A DNA stretch of 27,298 bases. It comes from JBJXFK01 sp046155505. Its GTDB lineage: Bacteria > Planctomycetota > Phycisphaerae > UBA1845 > Fen-1342. Location of the stretch: NCBI GenBank assembly GCA_046155505.1, contig JBJXFK010000312.1, forward strand, positions 1 through 27,298, written 5' to 3'. Each line of letters starts with the position of its first letter. Position 1 is the stretch's first letter. Below, one piece after another: positions 7,742 through 15,884 of the stretch. A model generated the notes under the pieces. It saw only the letters and a program-made list of their open reading frames with translations. It was not told where the DNA came from and did not search any database. The position numbers and the translations under genes were made by a program.

Positions 7742-8770
7742 CTAGATCTGCGGAATGGGCGTCTCGCTCGAAGCGCCGACGCCGCCGCCGATCATCATTC
7801 CCAACGAAAGACCATGCTCGGTCAGTTTGCTCTTGACCTCGGCCAGCGAGGTCTTGCCGAAGCTGCGCAGTTGCAGCAGCGTGTGCTCGTCGCAGCGGAC
7901 GAGATCGCCGATGGTGACGATCTTGGCCGTTTCGAGACAGTTGCTGGCCCGCACCGAAAGCTGCAAATCCGAAATCGGACGTTCGAGCTTTTGACGCAGT
8001 TCGTCGTCGATCTGCATGCCGCCGAGCGGCTCGGGCATCGACGATGACGCTGCGAATTCCTCGCCGAGTTCGAAATAGTTGACGAACGGGTTCAGGTGCT
8101 TGCGCAGAATCTTGGCCGCTTCGACCAAGCCGTCCTCGGGACCGATCGTGCCCTTGGTCCAGATTTCCAGCGTGAGGCGATCGTAATTGGTCTTCTGACC
8201 GACGCGCGTTTCCTCGATGCGATAGCGGACGCGCGTGACCGGCGAATAGAGCGCGTCGATCGGAATAACGCCCAGCTCCTGATTTTCGCCCGAGTGCTCC
8301 AGCGCGGGAACATAACCGCGGCCGCGCGAGGCGGTGAGTTCGCACGAGAACGGGACGTTTTCGGTCAGCGTGCAGATCAGTTGATCCGGATTGAAGACGC
8401 GCACGCCAGGGTCGCAAATCAGGTCGCCGGCGCGAATCTCACCCTTGGTTTTCTTTTCGAGCCGCAGGCGCTGCGGTTGCTCGACTTCGACATCGACGAT
8501 GATTCCCTTGATGTTGAGGATCACATCGACGACGTCCTCATAGACGCCGTTGAGCGAGCAAAATTCGTGATCCGCGCCCGCGATGCGGACGTGCGTGATC
8601 GCCGACCCTTCGAGGCTGCTCAGCAAAATCCGCCGCAGGCTGTTGCCCACGGTGGTGCCGAAGCCGCGCTCGAACGGCTCGATGGTGAATTTTCCGTACT
8701 CAGCCGTGCTGACGTTGTCGTCGCGCAATACGCGCGTCGGCAACTCGAGACCACGCCACAAAATTCGCAT
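7742..8770 (-). CDS. rpoA: DNA-directed RNA polymerase alpha subunit
   Basis: The alpha dimer nucleates assembly of core RNA polymerase, and its C-terminal domain contacts UP elements and activators. The 342-residue product has the N-terminal assembly domain (FERGFGTTVGNSLRRILLSS at ~34-53). The C-terminal helix-hairpin-helix domain (ISDLQLSVRASNCLETAKI, then LLQLRSFGKTSLAEVKSKL) covers about 260-325, after a short linker. The Gly-rich end (GMMIGGGVGASSE) is a small extra tail. GAGGGAGA upstream of the ATG supports the start. A 147-base gap separates it from rpsD; I see no gene or convincing hairpin in that gap. Confidence 0.98.
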   Translation of the reverse strand: MRILWRGLELPTRVLRDDNVSTAEYGKFTIEPFERGFGTTVGNSLRRILLSSLEGSAITHVRIAGADHEFCSLNGVYEDVVDVILNIKGIIVDVEVEQPQRLRLEKKTKGEIRAGDLICDPGVRVFNPDQLICTLTENVPFSCELTASRGRGYVPALEHSGENQELGVIPIDALYSPVTRVRYRIEETRVGQKTNYDRLTLEIWTKGTIGPEDGLVEAAKILRKHLNPFVNYFELGEEFAASSSMPEPLGGMQIDDELRQKLERPISDLQLSVRASNCLETAKIVTIGDLVRCDEHTLLQLRSFGKTSLAEVKSKLTEHGLSLGMMIGGGVGASSETPIPQI

Positions 8771-8917
8771 AATTCTCCCTCGTCCTCGCCGCCGAAAACC
8801 GGCCGACGAATGGTCTCGTTCTTACCAGCCACATGGCCTACTTTGAAACGAGACTGAACGAAATTTCACAAACCAAACTGACCCAATCCAAAACCCGACC
8901 TCGCCGAACCTCCGCGA

Positions 8918-9559
8918 CTAGCGCGAGCAGAATTCGACGATGAGCTGCTCTTCCACCGGAATCAGCACGTCGTCTCGCACCGGCAGCGTAGAGACCATCG
9001 CCTCGAGCTTCGCCGGATCGGTCACCAGCCACGCCTGCGGCGGCGGAAACGGCACGCCCTCGAGCAGTTGCATCTGCGAGCGGGCGTACTTCTGCGAACG
9101 CTCGCGCGGGTGAATGCTGATCTTGTCGCCCGGCTTCACCAGATAGCTCGGCCGATCGACCTTGCGATCATTGACCAGCACATGGCCATGGACGATCGCC
9201 TGGCGCGAGCCCTTGCGACCGGCGATGAAACGGGTCTTGTAGACCACGTTGTCCAAACGCCGTTCGAGCAGACGCAGCAGCTCGACACCCGTGTTGTCCG
9301 GGCGCTTCAGAGCGGCGTCGAACGCGCGGCGGAACTGCTTTTCGTACAAGCCGTAGTAGCGCTTGAGCTTTTGCTTCTCGCGCAAACGCACGGCGTAGGC
9401 GCTGGCCTTGCCGCGGCGATACGGGTGCATGCCCGGCGGATAGTTCTTGTACTCGCGCTCGAGCGGCATCTTGGCCGATTGATCGCGAATCGGCTTCAGG
9501 TGCAGATTCACGCCTTCGCGGCGCGAGAGTCGAGTCGTCGGACCGGTGTATCGTCCCAT
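8918..9559 (-). CDS. rpsD: 30S ribosomal protein S4
   Basis: S4 is a primary 16S rRNA binder that starts assembly of the small-subunit body; in enterobacteria it also represses the alpha operon. The 213-residue product begins MGRYTGPTTRLSRREG and lacks the N-terminal Cys cluster, so it is the zinc-free (C-minus) type. The S4 RNA-binding domain is plain at ~95-155 (RLDNVVYKTRFIAGRKGSRQ, VNDRKVDRPSYLVKPGD). The gap from rpsK is 3 bases, indicating translational coupling. Confidence 0.98.
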   Translation of the reverse strand: MGRYTGPTTRLSRREGVNLHLKPIRDQSAKMPLEREYKNYPPGMHPYRRGKASAYAVRLREKQKLKRYYGLYEKQFRRAFDAALKRPDNTGVELLRLLERRLDNVVYKTRFIAGRKGSRQAIVHGHVLVNDRKVDRPSYLVKPGDKISIHPRERSQKYARSQMQLLEGVPFPPPQAWLVTDPAKLEAMVSTLPVRDDVLIPVEEQLIVEFCSR

Positions 9560-9562
9560 CGT

Positions 9563-9967
9563 TTAAACCCTTCGTCGCTTGCGCGGACGGCAGCCGTTGT
9601 GCGGAATCGGCGTCACGTCTTCGATCGATTGAATTCGCAAACCCGCAGCCTGCAGCGCGGTGATCGCCGACTCGCGACCGGCACCGGGGCCCTTCACCTT
9701 CACGTCCACCTCGAGCAGACCGTGCTTCTTCGCCTCGCTCGCACAATATTGTGCGGCGCGCGAAGCGGCGAACGGCGTGCTCTTGCGAGCGCCGGTGAAT
9801 TTCTTTTCACCGCCGGACAGCGGCACCGCGCCGGCCGAAGACCAGCTCAGCGTGTCGCCGTTCGTGTCCGTAATGGTCACGATCGTGTTGTTGAAGGTCG
9901 CCTTGATGTGGACCACGCCACGCGCGACGTTCTTCTTGACCTTGCGTTTTCCGGCTGCCTTGGCCAA
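9563..9967 (-). CDS. rpsK: 30S ribosomal protein S11
   Basis: S11 forms part of the small-subunit platform near the mRNA exit channel. The 134-residue product has the family blocks IKATFNNTIVTITDTNGDTL and VTPIPHNGCRPRKRRRV. Relative to E. coli S11 it carries about seven extra residues in the loop before RKSTPFAA (AVPLSGGEKKFTGA, 47-60). The start codon is TTG (9967-9965): AAGGAG lies seven bases upstream, and no ATG gives the conserved N-terminus. The upstream gap from rpsM is 94 bases, long for this cluster, and holds an imperfect hairpin (9988-10017). Confidence 0.97.
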   Translation of the reverse strand: MAKAAGKRKVKKNVARGVVHIKATFNNTIVTITDTNGDTLSWSSAGAVPLSGGEKKFTGARKSTPFAASRAAQYCASEAKKHGLLEVDVKVKGPGAGRESAITALQAAGLRIQSIEDVTPIPHNGCRPRKRRRV

Positions 9968-9987
9968 AGCCGTTCTCCTTGAGCTGA

Positions 9988-10017
9988 GGAACCGATCGGC
10001 GCTTGTGGCGCAGTTCC
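9988..10017 (-). promoter_or_regulatory. Imperfect hairpin in the rpsM-rpsK spacer
   Basis: Outer stem GGAAC/GTTCC (9988-9992 with 10013-10017) and inner stem GCGC/GCGC (9999-10002 with 10008-10011) around TTGTG, joined by an asymmetric internal loop. It ends eight bases upstream of the AAGGAG site that serves the TTG start of rpsK, so it could influence translation of S11. No U-run follows, so it is not a terminator. The role is inferred only from position. Confidence 0.3.
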
Positions 10018-10061
10018 CCGCGAGCGGCCGGCTTACGCAGCCGCCCGCAAATCAGACCCTA

Positions 10062-10445
10062 TTAGCGCATTTCCTTCACGGACTTCTTGCCCGCGACCGT
10101 CTTGCGCGGACCCTTGCGGGTACGAGCGTTGGTTCGTGTGCGCTGACCGCGAACCGGCAGACTGCGCATGTGCCGAATGCCGCGATAGCACCGAATCTCG
10201 CGCAGCCGCGCGATGTTCTGCGCGATCTGACGGCGAAGCTGGCCCTCGACGGGATAGCTCGTTTCGATCAGAACGGCGATGCGGCTGACCTCGTCTTCGG
10301 TCAGCTTGCTGGCCCGCACCTCGTGCTTGATCTTGGCCTTGTCCAGGATGATCCGGGCGTTCGCCGGACCAATGCCGTAGATGTAACGCAGCGCCACATC
10401 GATGCGCTTGTTGCTCGGAATATCCACACCGGCGATACGCGGCAT
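10062..10445 (-). CDS. rpsM: 30S ribosomal protein S13
   Basis: S13 sits in the head of the small subunit, contacts the P-site tRNA with its basic tail and forms bridges to L5. The 127-residue product starts MPRIAGVDIPSNKRIDVALR, with the helix-hairpin-helix-like core (YIYGIGPANARIILDKAKI). It ends in the conserved basic tail (HMRSLPVRGQRTRTNARTRK). Length and start are normal. It follows rpmJ by 48 bases, the usual order at the head of the alpha operon. Confidence 0.98.
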   Translation of the reverse strand: MPRIAGVDIPSNKRIDVALRYIYGIGPANARIILDKAKIKHEVRASKLTEDEVSRIAVLIETSYPVEGQLRRQIAQNIARLREIRCYRGIRHMRSLPVRGQRTRTNARTRKGPRKTVAGKKSVKEMR

Positions 10446-10493
10446 GTTGGTCCCTTTCGTGCGTGCGACGCTCGGTCGCGCGCGAAATCCGGT

Positions 10494-10610
10494 TTAGCCC
10501 TGACGCTGCTTGTGACGCGGATCGGCCTTGCAAACGACGCGGACGACGCCGCGGCGCTTGACCATCTTGCAATGTTCGCAAATCCGCTTGACGCTGCTGC
10601 GCACCTTCAT
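10494..10610 (-). CDS. rpmJ: 50S ribosomal protein L36, zinc-binding type
   Basis: A 38-residue protein, beginning MKVRSSVKRICEHCKMVKRR and ending DPRHKQRQG with a TAA stop. Cys11, Cys14, Cys27 and His33 form the zinc site seen in the C-plus form of L36, and length equals that of E. coli L36. It binds 23S rRNA at the base of the L7/L12 stalk region. It lies between map and rpsM; the infA gene often found next to it is absent here. Confidence 0.97.
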   Translation of the reverse strand: MKVRSSVKRICEHCKMVKRRGVVRVVCKADPRHKQRQG

Positions 10611-10647
10611 GACACCGTCCCCTGACTGCGAAAACAGCCGCCGACCG

Positions 10648-11445
10648 TCACCGGCCGTCGGTCAAAATATCGATCCCGTCATGCGTGACCGCGATCGTGT
10701 GCTCGAAATGAGCCGCCAGCGATCGATCCTTGGTCACGACCGTCCAACGATCGTGATCGCGAAACTCCACGTCGTAACCGCCCGCGGTCACCATCGGCTC
10801 GACCGCAATCGTCATTCCCGGGACCAGCAAAAAGTCCTGAGACTTGCTCTTGCGATCGACATAGTTGGGTACCTTCGGCTCTTCGTGCATCTCGCGACCG
10901 ACGCCGTGCCCCACAAACTCACGAACGACGCCGTAACCGGCGTCTTCGATCATGCTCTGAACCAGACGAGCGACCTTGCTCCAGCGCACGCCCGGCTTTG
11001 ACTCGTCGAGCGCGAGCTGAAGCGAGCGCTTGGTCACATCGAGCAGCCGGCGAATCACCGGCGACGGCGTGCCGATCGGAATCGTCAACGCCGAATCGCC
11101 GCAATAGCCGTTCAGCCGCACGCCGACATCGACGCTCACGATGTCCCCCGCCTTCAGCGGACGATCATCGGGAATGCCATGCACCACTTCCTCGTTCACC
11201 GATGCGCAGATGCACGCCGGAAACGGGAACCGCGCCTGCTGATTCTTGACGCCCAAAAACAGCGGCGTCGCACCCGCATCGCGAATCAGTCGCGACGCGA
11301 TCGCGTCCATTTCGCCGGTCGTCGAACCGACTCTTGCCGTCGCCGCCAGTTCGCTGAGCACCTGGTGCACAAGGCGTCCGGCGGCGCGCATGATTTCTAT
11401 TTCGCGCGGCGACTTCAGTATGACCTTGGGAGTCGCCGAAATCAT
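10648..11445 (-). CDS. map: Methionine aminopeptidase, type I
   Basis: It removes the initiator methionine from new proteins as they leave the ribosome. The 265-residue product has the pita-bread metal site: Asp106 (SVDVG), Asp117 (GDSAL), His180 (EFVGHGVGREMHEEP), Glu216 (AVEPM) and Glu248 (FEHT), with His89 (VVHGIPDD) near the active site. The start at 11445 is chosen because the family N-terminus (ILKSPREIEIMRAAGRLVH) follows at once. Its ATG overlaps the TGA stop of adk (ATGA), a sign of translational coupling. A longer upstream frame would lie inside adk. Confidence 0.97.
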   Translation of the reverse strand: MISATPKVILKSPREIEIMRAAGRLVHQVLSELAATARVGSTTGEMDAIASRLIRDAGATPLFLGVKNQQARFPFPACICASVNEEVVHGIPDDRPLKAGDIVSVDVGVRLNGYCGDSALTIPIGTPSPVIRRLLDVTKRSLQLALDESKPGVRWSKVARLVQSMIEDAGYGVVREFVGHGVGREMHEEPKVPNYVDRKSKSQDFLLVPGMTIAVEPMVTAGGYDVEFRDHDRWTVVTKDRSLAAHFEHTIAVTHDGIDILTDGR

Positions 11446-12107
11446 ACCGCTCCGCTCGGATCCACGATCCGCAGCAACTGCTTGAAAACCACTTCCGGCG
11501 GCAGCGACGCATCGACCGCCAGCAGCAGCCGCCGCGCCGTGTAGTATTCCTTCAGCGGCGCGGTCTGCTTGTGATATACATCCAGTCGCGTGCGGATCAC
11601 CTCTTCGGTGTCGTCCGAACGCTGGATCACCTCTCCACCGCAATGGTCGCAGACCCCTGCCGACCGCGGCGGAGCGGATCGAACATTATACGTAAACCCG
11701 CACTTGCTGCAAACGCGGCGACTGACAATTCGGTCGACGAGCGCTTCGTCGGGGATCTGCAGGTCGACCACCGCGTCGACTTTTCGACCCATTTTTCCGA
11801 GACCGACTCCCAGCGCCTCGGCTTGCGGCAGCGTCCGCGGGAAGCCGTCGAGAATAAACCCGCCGGCACAGTCGGCCCTGGAAATCGCCGACAGCATGAC
11901 ACCGGTTATGACGTCGTCGGGAACCAGATTGCCGGCGGAGACGAATGTCACCGCCTGCTTGCCGATCTCGGTCCCAAGCTGAATCTCACGACGCAGCGTG
12001 TCGCCGCTCGAAAGCGCGCACATGCCGTTTCGGCTGCTGAGCTTCTGGGCCTGGGTGCCCTTTCCGCTGCCGGGTGGGCCCAGGAAGATCAGCCGCGTTG
12101 CCACCAC
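11442..12107 (-). CDS. adk: Adenylate kinase with zinc-binding LID
   Basis: Catalyses ATP + AMP to 2 ADP and balances adenylate pools. The 221-residue product has the P-loop GPPGSGKGTQ (10-19), the AMP-binding block SSGDTLRREI and the core motif ILDGFPRT (85-92). The LID holds a Cys4 zinc site (Cys133, Cys136, Cys153, Cys156) of the kind found in many Gram-positive and other non-enteric enzymes. The start codon is GTG at 12107. It sits between secY and map in the standard order. Confidence 0.97.
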   Translation of the reverse strand: MVATRLIFLGPPGSGKGTQAQKLSSRNGMCALSSGDTLRREIQLGTEIGKQAVTFVSAGNLVPDDVITGVMLSAISRADCAGGFILDGFPRTLPQAEALGVGLGKMGRKVDAVVDLQIPDEALVDRIVSRRVCSKCGFTYNVRSAPPRSAGVCDHCGGEVIQRSDDTEEVIRTRLDVYHKQTAPLKEYYTARRLLLAVDASLPPEVVFKQLLRIVDPSGAV

Positions 12108-12134
12108 GCACGAACCGCCTATCGAGCTAGTTCA

Positions 12135-13502
12135 CTAGTTACGCCCGCCCTTGACCCGCGATACACCTTCGGACGACAGGAATCCTTCGTAGTTGCGCAT
12201 CACCAGATTGGCTTCGAGACGTTGAATCAAATCGAGCGCCACACTAACCACGATGAGCAGGCCGGTGCCGCCCAGGAACTGTGCGATGCGCCAGGGAATG
12301 TCGAGTTGCGTCGCCACGATTGACGGGATAACGGCGATCACCGAGAGGAAGCCGGCACCGACGAAAGTGACGCGCTCCATCACGTTTTCGAGATATTCCT
12401 CGGTACGCTTGCCGGGGCGCAGGCCGGGGATGAAGCTGCCCATGTCGCGCAGATTGTTCGCGAGCTCCTTGGGGCGGAACTGCACCGAAATCCAGAAGTA
12501 CGCGAACAGGTAGATCATCGCAACGAACAGGCCCTCGTACAGGAACTGCCCGGGAGCCATCGAGTCGAGCAGAAAGCGCCAGAGATTCTGCGGCCAGAGG
12601 TTCCAGTTGACCAGATAGCCGAACAGGAACGGCGGCAACATCAGAAACGAGCTGGCGAAGATGATCGGCATCACGCCGCCGTGATTCACCTTCAGCGGAA
12701 GGAAGTGACGCATTCCGCCGACAACCGAGCGGCCGCGCGTCTGCTTGGCCTGCTGAATCGGAATGCGACGCTGCGCTTGCGTGATCAGAATCGAGCCGGC
12801 GACCACGGTGACGAACGAGATCACCATGAAGATGACCTTTTCCGGGCCGATCGCGCCGCCGCCGGGAGCACCGGTCGGATTCCAGCCGTGCCACACTTCG
12901 ATGAAGACGCTCGGCAACTGGGCAACGATGCCAGCCATGATGATCAGAGAAATGCCGTTGCCGACGCCGTACTCGTCGATCTGCTCGCCGATCCACATGA
13001 GAATGAGCGTGCCAACCATGAGACCGCTGACCGCGATTAGACCGAAACTGATCGTGCCAACATAATCGGGGTAGACCATGCCGTTGTTGCTGAGATATCG
13101 CAGCCAGAACACGGCCTGAAAGAAGCACAAAAACACGGTGAGGTACCGTGTGTATTCCATGATCTTGCGCCGACCCGGCTCGCCCTCTTTCTGCAATTTT
13201 TCGAGCGAGGGAACCAGCGTGGCGAGAATCTGCAAAATGATCGACGCGGAGATGTAGGGCATGATGCCGAGACCGAACAGCGTGCTTTGTCCGAGATCGC
13301 CGCCCGTGAACATCGAGAACATCTCGGCCATGCGCTCGGTCGCGCCGCCCTGACTGGCGAAGTGCGAAGCGAGCGATTCCTGGTCGATACCCGGCAGCGG
13401 CACGTAGAAGCCGATTCGATAGACGCATAGCATCAGGATCGTGAAGAGGACTTTCTTGCGAAGGTCCGCCACGCGAAAGACATTGATGAACGCACGCAAC
13501 AT
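12135..13502 (-). CDS. secY: Preprotein translocase channel subunit SecY
   Basis: SecY is the pore of the SecYEG channel in the cytoplasmic membrane. The 455-residue product begins MLRAFINVFRVADLRKKVLF and shows about ten hydrophobic segments. Family motifs include LFGLGIMPYISASIILQIL, the cytoplasmic loop QAQRRIPIQQAKQTRGR, and FRPKELANNLRDMGSFIPGL with GKRTEEYLE. Length is close to the family norm (about 435-445). AGGGG lies upstream of the ATG. It follows rplO by 36 bases. Confidence 0.98.
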   Translation of the reverse strand: MLRAFINVFRVADLRKKVLFTILMLCVYRIGFYVPLPGIDQESLASHFASQGGATERMAEMFSMFTGGDLGQSTLFGLGIMPYISASIILQILATLVPSLEKLQKEGEPGRRKIMEYTRYLTVFLCFFQAVFWLRYLSNNGMVYPDYVGTISFGLIAVSGLMVGTLILMWIGEQIDEYGVGNGISLIIMAGIVAQLPSVFIEVWHGWNPTGAPGGGAIGPEKVIFMVISFVTVVAGSILITQAQRRIPIQQAKQTRGRSVVGGMRHFLPLKVNHGGVMPIIFASSFLMLPPFLFGYLVNWNLWPQNLWRFLLDSMAPGQFLYEGLFVAMIYLFAYFWISVQFRPKELANNLRDMGSFIPGLRPGKRTEEYLENVMERVTFVGAGFLSVIAVIPSIVATQLDIPWRIAQFLGGTGLLIVVSVALDLIQRLEANLVMRNYEGFLSSEGVSRVKGGRN

Positions 13503-13538
13503 CGAATGCGACCCCTGTCAGGACACACGACCGGCCAG

Positions 13539-14099
13539 TTACGCCTTGGCCTTCGCCGCGTTCTTCTTGTCGAGACGCGACGTAGACGCGGCGCGCTTCT
13601 TACCTTTCATCGTGCGACGCTTGGTCTTGGCCAGCGCCGCCGAATTTCGTCGAGTGATCAACTTCAGCGTCGCGCCGGCCTTTTCGATCGCGACTTTGGC
13701 ATCATCGCTCGCGCCGTTGGCGATGATCGTGAGTTTCTTCTTGAGCTCGCCGCGGGCCAGAATCTTGAACGTCGTCGCGGCGCTTTCCAGCAGTCCCTTC
13801 GCGTGCAGGGCCTTGCCGTCGACCGTCGAGCCGGCGTCGAAATTCGCTTCCAGATCGTCGAGGTTGATCGCCTTGTTCTCGACGCGGAAGTTGAAGTTGT
13901 TGAAACCCACCTTAGGCATGTGAGCGAACGTGCGCTGGCCGCCGCCGATGTGCAGACGCGGGACATAGAAGCCCGCACGCGACTGCGCCCCCTTGTTGCC
14001 GCGACCGCAGGTCTTGCCCATGCCGCTGCTTTCGCCGCGACCGACGCGCTTGCGCCGTTCACGACCGCCGGCGGACTCTGTAATTTCGTGCATTTGCAT
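13539..14099 (-). CDS. rplO: 50S ribosomal protein L15, with basic C-terminal tail
   Basis: L15 is a late-assembling large-subunit protein. The 186-residue product has the conserved N-terminal Gly/Arg motif (RKRVGRGESSGMGKTCGRGN) and the GGGQRTFAHMPKVGF block. It is about 40 residues longer than E. coli L15 because of a Lys/Ala/Arg-rich tail (KTKRRTMKGKKRAAS, then NAAKAKA). GAGGTGA seven bases upstream supports the first ATG at 14099 rather than the second, two codons on. The 49-base gap to rpsE leaves no room for rpmD. Confidence 0.97.
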   Translation of the reverse strand: MQMHEITESAGGRERRKRVGRGESSGMGKTCGRGNKGAQSRAGFYVPRLHIGGGQRTFAHMPKVGFNNFNFRVENKAINLDDLEANFDAGSTVDGKALHAKGLLESAATTFKILARGELKKKLTIIANGASDDAKVAIEKAGATLKLITRRNSAALAKTKRRTMKGKKRAASTSRLDKKNAAKAKA

Positions 14100-14148
14100 G
14101 GCTATCTCACCTCGCGACGATCAGCTCGTCGCATGCGATCATCAACTA

Positions 14149-14805
14149 TCAGGCCGATGCCGGTTCCAGCAGTGTGCCGGCCGCCTTGGGCAGTTCCACC
14201 TTGACGCCGCGCAGACGTTCCACGTCGGTACGCGTTCGCAGGCGTTTCAGACCGTCCATCGTCGCCTTGACGAGATTCTTCGGGCTGGTTGAGCCGTAGC
14301 ACTTGGTCAGTACATCGCGCACGCCGGCCAGTTCGAGAACCGCACGCGGCGCGGCGCCGGCGATGACGCCCGTACCTTCGGACGCCGGGATCAGCATGAT
14401 GCGGCTGGCACCGAAGCGACCGATGATGCGATGCGGGATGGTCGTGCCGCGCAGCGGAACGCGCAGCAAACGACGCTTGCCCTGCTTGACGCCTTTCTCA
14501 ACGGCATGCGGCACTTCGTTGGCCTTGCCATAGCCGAAGCCGACGTTGCCCTTGCGATCGCCGACGACGACCAGCGCGCCGAACGAGAATCGCCGACCGC
14601 CCTTCACCACCGTCGAGCAGCGATAGAGCTTGACCAGCACGTCGTCGTGCGAGCGATCTTCCCGATCGCCGCGATCCCCGCGATCGCGACGCTGACGCGG
14701 CGGACGATCGTGCGGAGCCGCCTGCCCGCGGCCGCTCGGAGCGGGCGCCTGCGGGGGCGTCGGGGTCGGAGTCGATTCAGGATTCTGTGCCGGTTCGGAT
14801 GCCAT
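14149..14805 (-). CDS. rpsE: 30S ribosomal protein S5, with N-terminal disordered extension
   Basis: S5 helps keep decoding accurate, lining the mRNA entry tunnel with S3 and S4. The core is typical: VVKGGRRFSFGALVVVGDRK, VGFGYGKANEVPHAVEKG and ASEGTGVIAGAAPRAVLELA. The 218-residue product exceeds the usual ~165. Residues 1-50 are an added Pro/Thr-rich stretch (STPTPTPPQAPAPSG) followed by an Arg/Asp-alternating run (RRDRGDRGDREDRSHDD). The extension is likely disordered; its role is unknown. Confidence 0.97.
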   Translation of the reverse strand: MASEPAQNPESTPTPTPPQAPAPSGRGQAAPHDRPPRQRRDRGDRGDREDRSHDDVLVKLYRCSTVVKGGRRFSFGALVVVGDRKGNVGFGYGKANEVPHAVEKGVKQGKRRLLRVPLRGTTIPHRIIGRFGASRIMLIPASEGTGVIAGAAPRAVLELAGVRDVLTKCYGSTSPKNLVKATMDGLKRLRTRTDVERLRGVKVELPKAAGTLLEPASA

Positions 14806-14820
14806 AGCGTATATCCCGCC

Positions 14821-15189
14821 TTAGAACTTCAACCCTGCCTCACGCGCCGCGTCGGCAATCGCCTTGATACGGCCATGATAACGCTGCCCGCGACGGTCGA
14901 AGCATACTTCGCTGATGTTGAGCGTCTTCGCCTTGTCGCCGATCAACTTGCCGACGAATTTCGCGGCGGCAATGTTGCCGCCCGACTTCACCTGGCTCTT
15001 CACGTCTTTCTGGAGCGTCGACACGGCGCACAGCGTGCGACCGGCGACGTCGTCGATCAGTTGAACGTAAAGGTTGTTCTCGGAACGCGAAACGGCCATC
15101 CGCGGCCGCTCGGCCGTGCCGTTGACCTTTTTGCGCACGCGGATGACGCGTCGCGCCAATCGTTGCTGCTTGACTACCGCTGCTCTCAT
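14821..15189 (-). CDS. rplR: 50S ribosomal protein L18
   Basis: L18 binds 5S rRNA with L5 and helps seat it in the central protuberance. The 122-residue product has the typical basic N-terminus (QQRLARRVIRVRKKVNGTAE), then RPRMAVSRSENNLYVQLIDD and the C-terminal FDRRGQRYHGRIKAIADAAR. It has normal length, with GTGAGGATG upstream of the ATG. It lies 64 bases after rplF, a spacer with a T6 run but no stem in front of it. Confidence 0.98.
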   Translation of the reverse strand: MRAAVVKQQRLARRVIRVRKKVNGTAERPRMAVSRSENNLYVQLIDDVAGRTLCAVSTLQKDVKSQVKSGGNIAAAKFVGKLIGDKAKTLNISEVCFDRRGQRYHGRIKAIADAAREAGLKF

Positions 15190-15253
15190 GATGCCATCCT
15201 CACGCTGCGACCAGGACCGTGCCCGCTATGCCGCTCGACGAACAAAAAATCGA

Positions 15254-15847
15254 TCAACTGCCGCCGCCCGCGAACACCTTGCCCGCCTTGCGACGAATCT
15301 GCTCGCCGCCATAGCGAATGCCCTTGCCCTGATACGGCTCGGGCTTGCGCAGCTTGCGAACCTCGGCCGCGAACTGGCCGACAACCTGCTTGTCGATCCC
15401 GCTGACGGTGAACTTGGCCGGCTCGCTGTTACCGCGCGACTGGGGCACATCCACCTTCACCTCGACTCCCGCCGGGATGTCGATGATGAACTGTGCCTGC
15501 TTGCCAAAGCCGCGGCCCATGAAGCCGATGTTGAGCAGCAGCTTCTTACCCTCGACGCGACAGCCGTAACCGGTGCCGTAAATTTCGAGCGGAATCGCGT
15601 AGCCGTCCTTCACGCCCTTGGCCATATTGGCGATCAGGGCGCGGGTCGTGCCGTGCAGGGCCTTGCTCTCGGTCGCGTCATTGACGCGCTCGACGATTAC
15701 CTGGCTGCCGTCGATTTTCATCGAGAGCACCGCCGGCGCGGTCCACGACGCCTTGCCCTTGGGCCCTTCGAGGTTGATGGTGCGTCCCGCGACGCTGGCC
15801 TTCACGCCCGAGGGCAGATCAACCGGCTTTTTTCCGATTCGCGACAT
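15254..15847 (-). CDS. rplF: 50S ribosomal protein L6
   Basis: L6 sits near the sarcin-ricin loop at the factor-binding site. The 197-residue product starts MSRIGKKPVDLPSGVKASVA and has the C-terminal signature EPYQGKGIRYGGEQIRRKAG. It is slightly longer than the usual ~177, mainly through small loop additions and the ending VFAGGGS. Start and order are standard. Confidence 0.98.
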   Translation of the reverse strand: MSRIGKKPVDLPSGVKASVAGRTINLEGPKGKASWTAPAVLSMKIDGSQVIVERVNDATESKALHGTTRALIANMAKGVKDGYAIPLEIYGTGYGCRVEGKKLLLNIGFMGRGFGKQAQFIIDIPAGVEVKVDVPQSRGNSEPAKFTVSGIDKQVVGQFAAEVRKLRKPEPYQGKGIRYGGEQIRRKAGKVFAGGGS

Positions 15848-15884
15848 AACTCATCTCACTTGCAAACTCGGTCACACGCGGCTG

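Noticed and set aside
15190..15253. T6 run after rplF as a possible terminator
   Set aside because: No GC-rich stem precedes the T-run on the minus strand.
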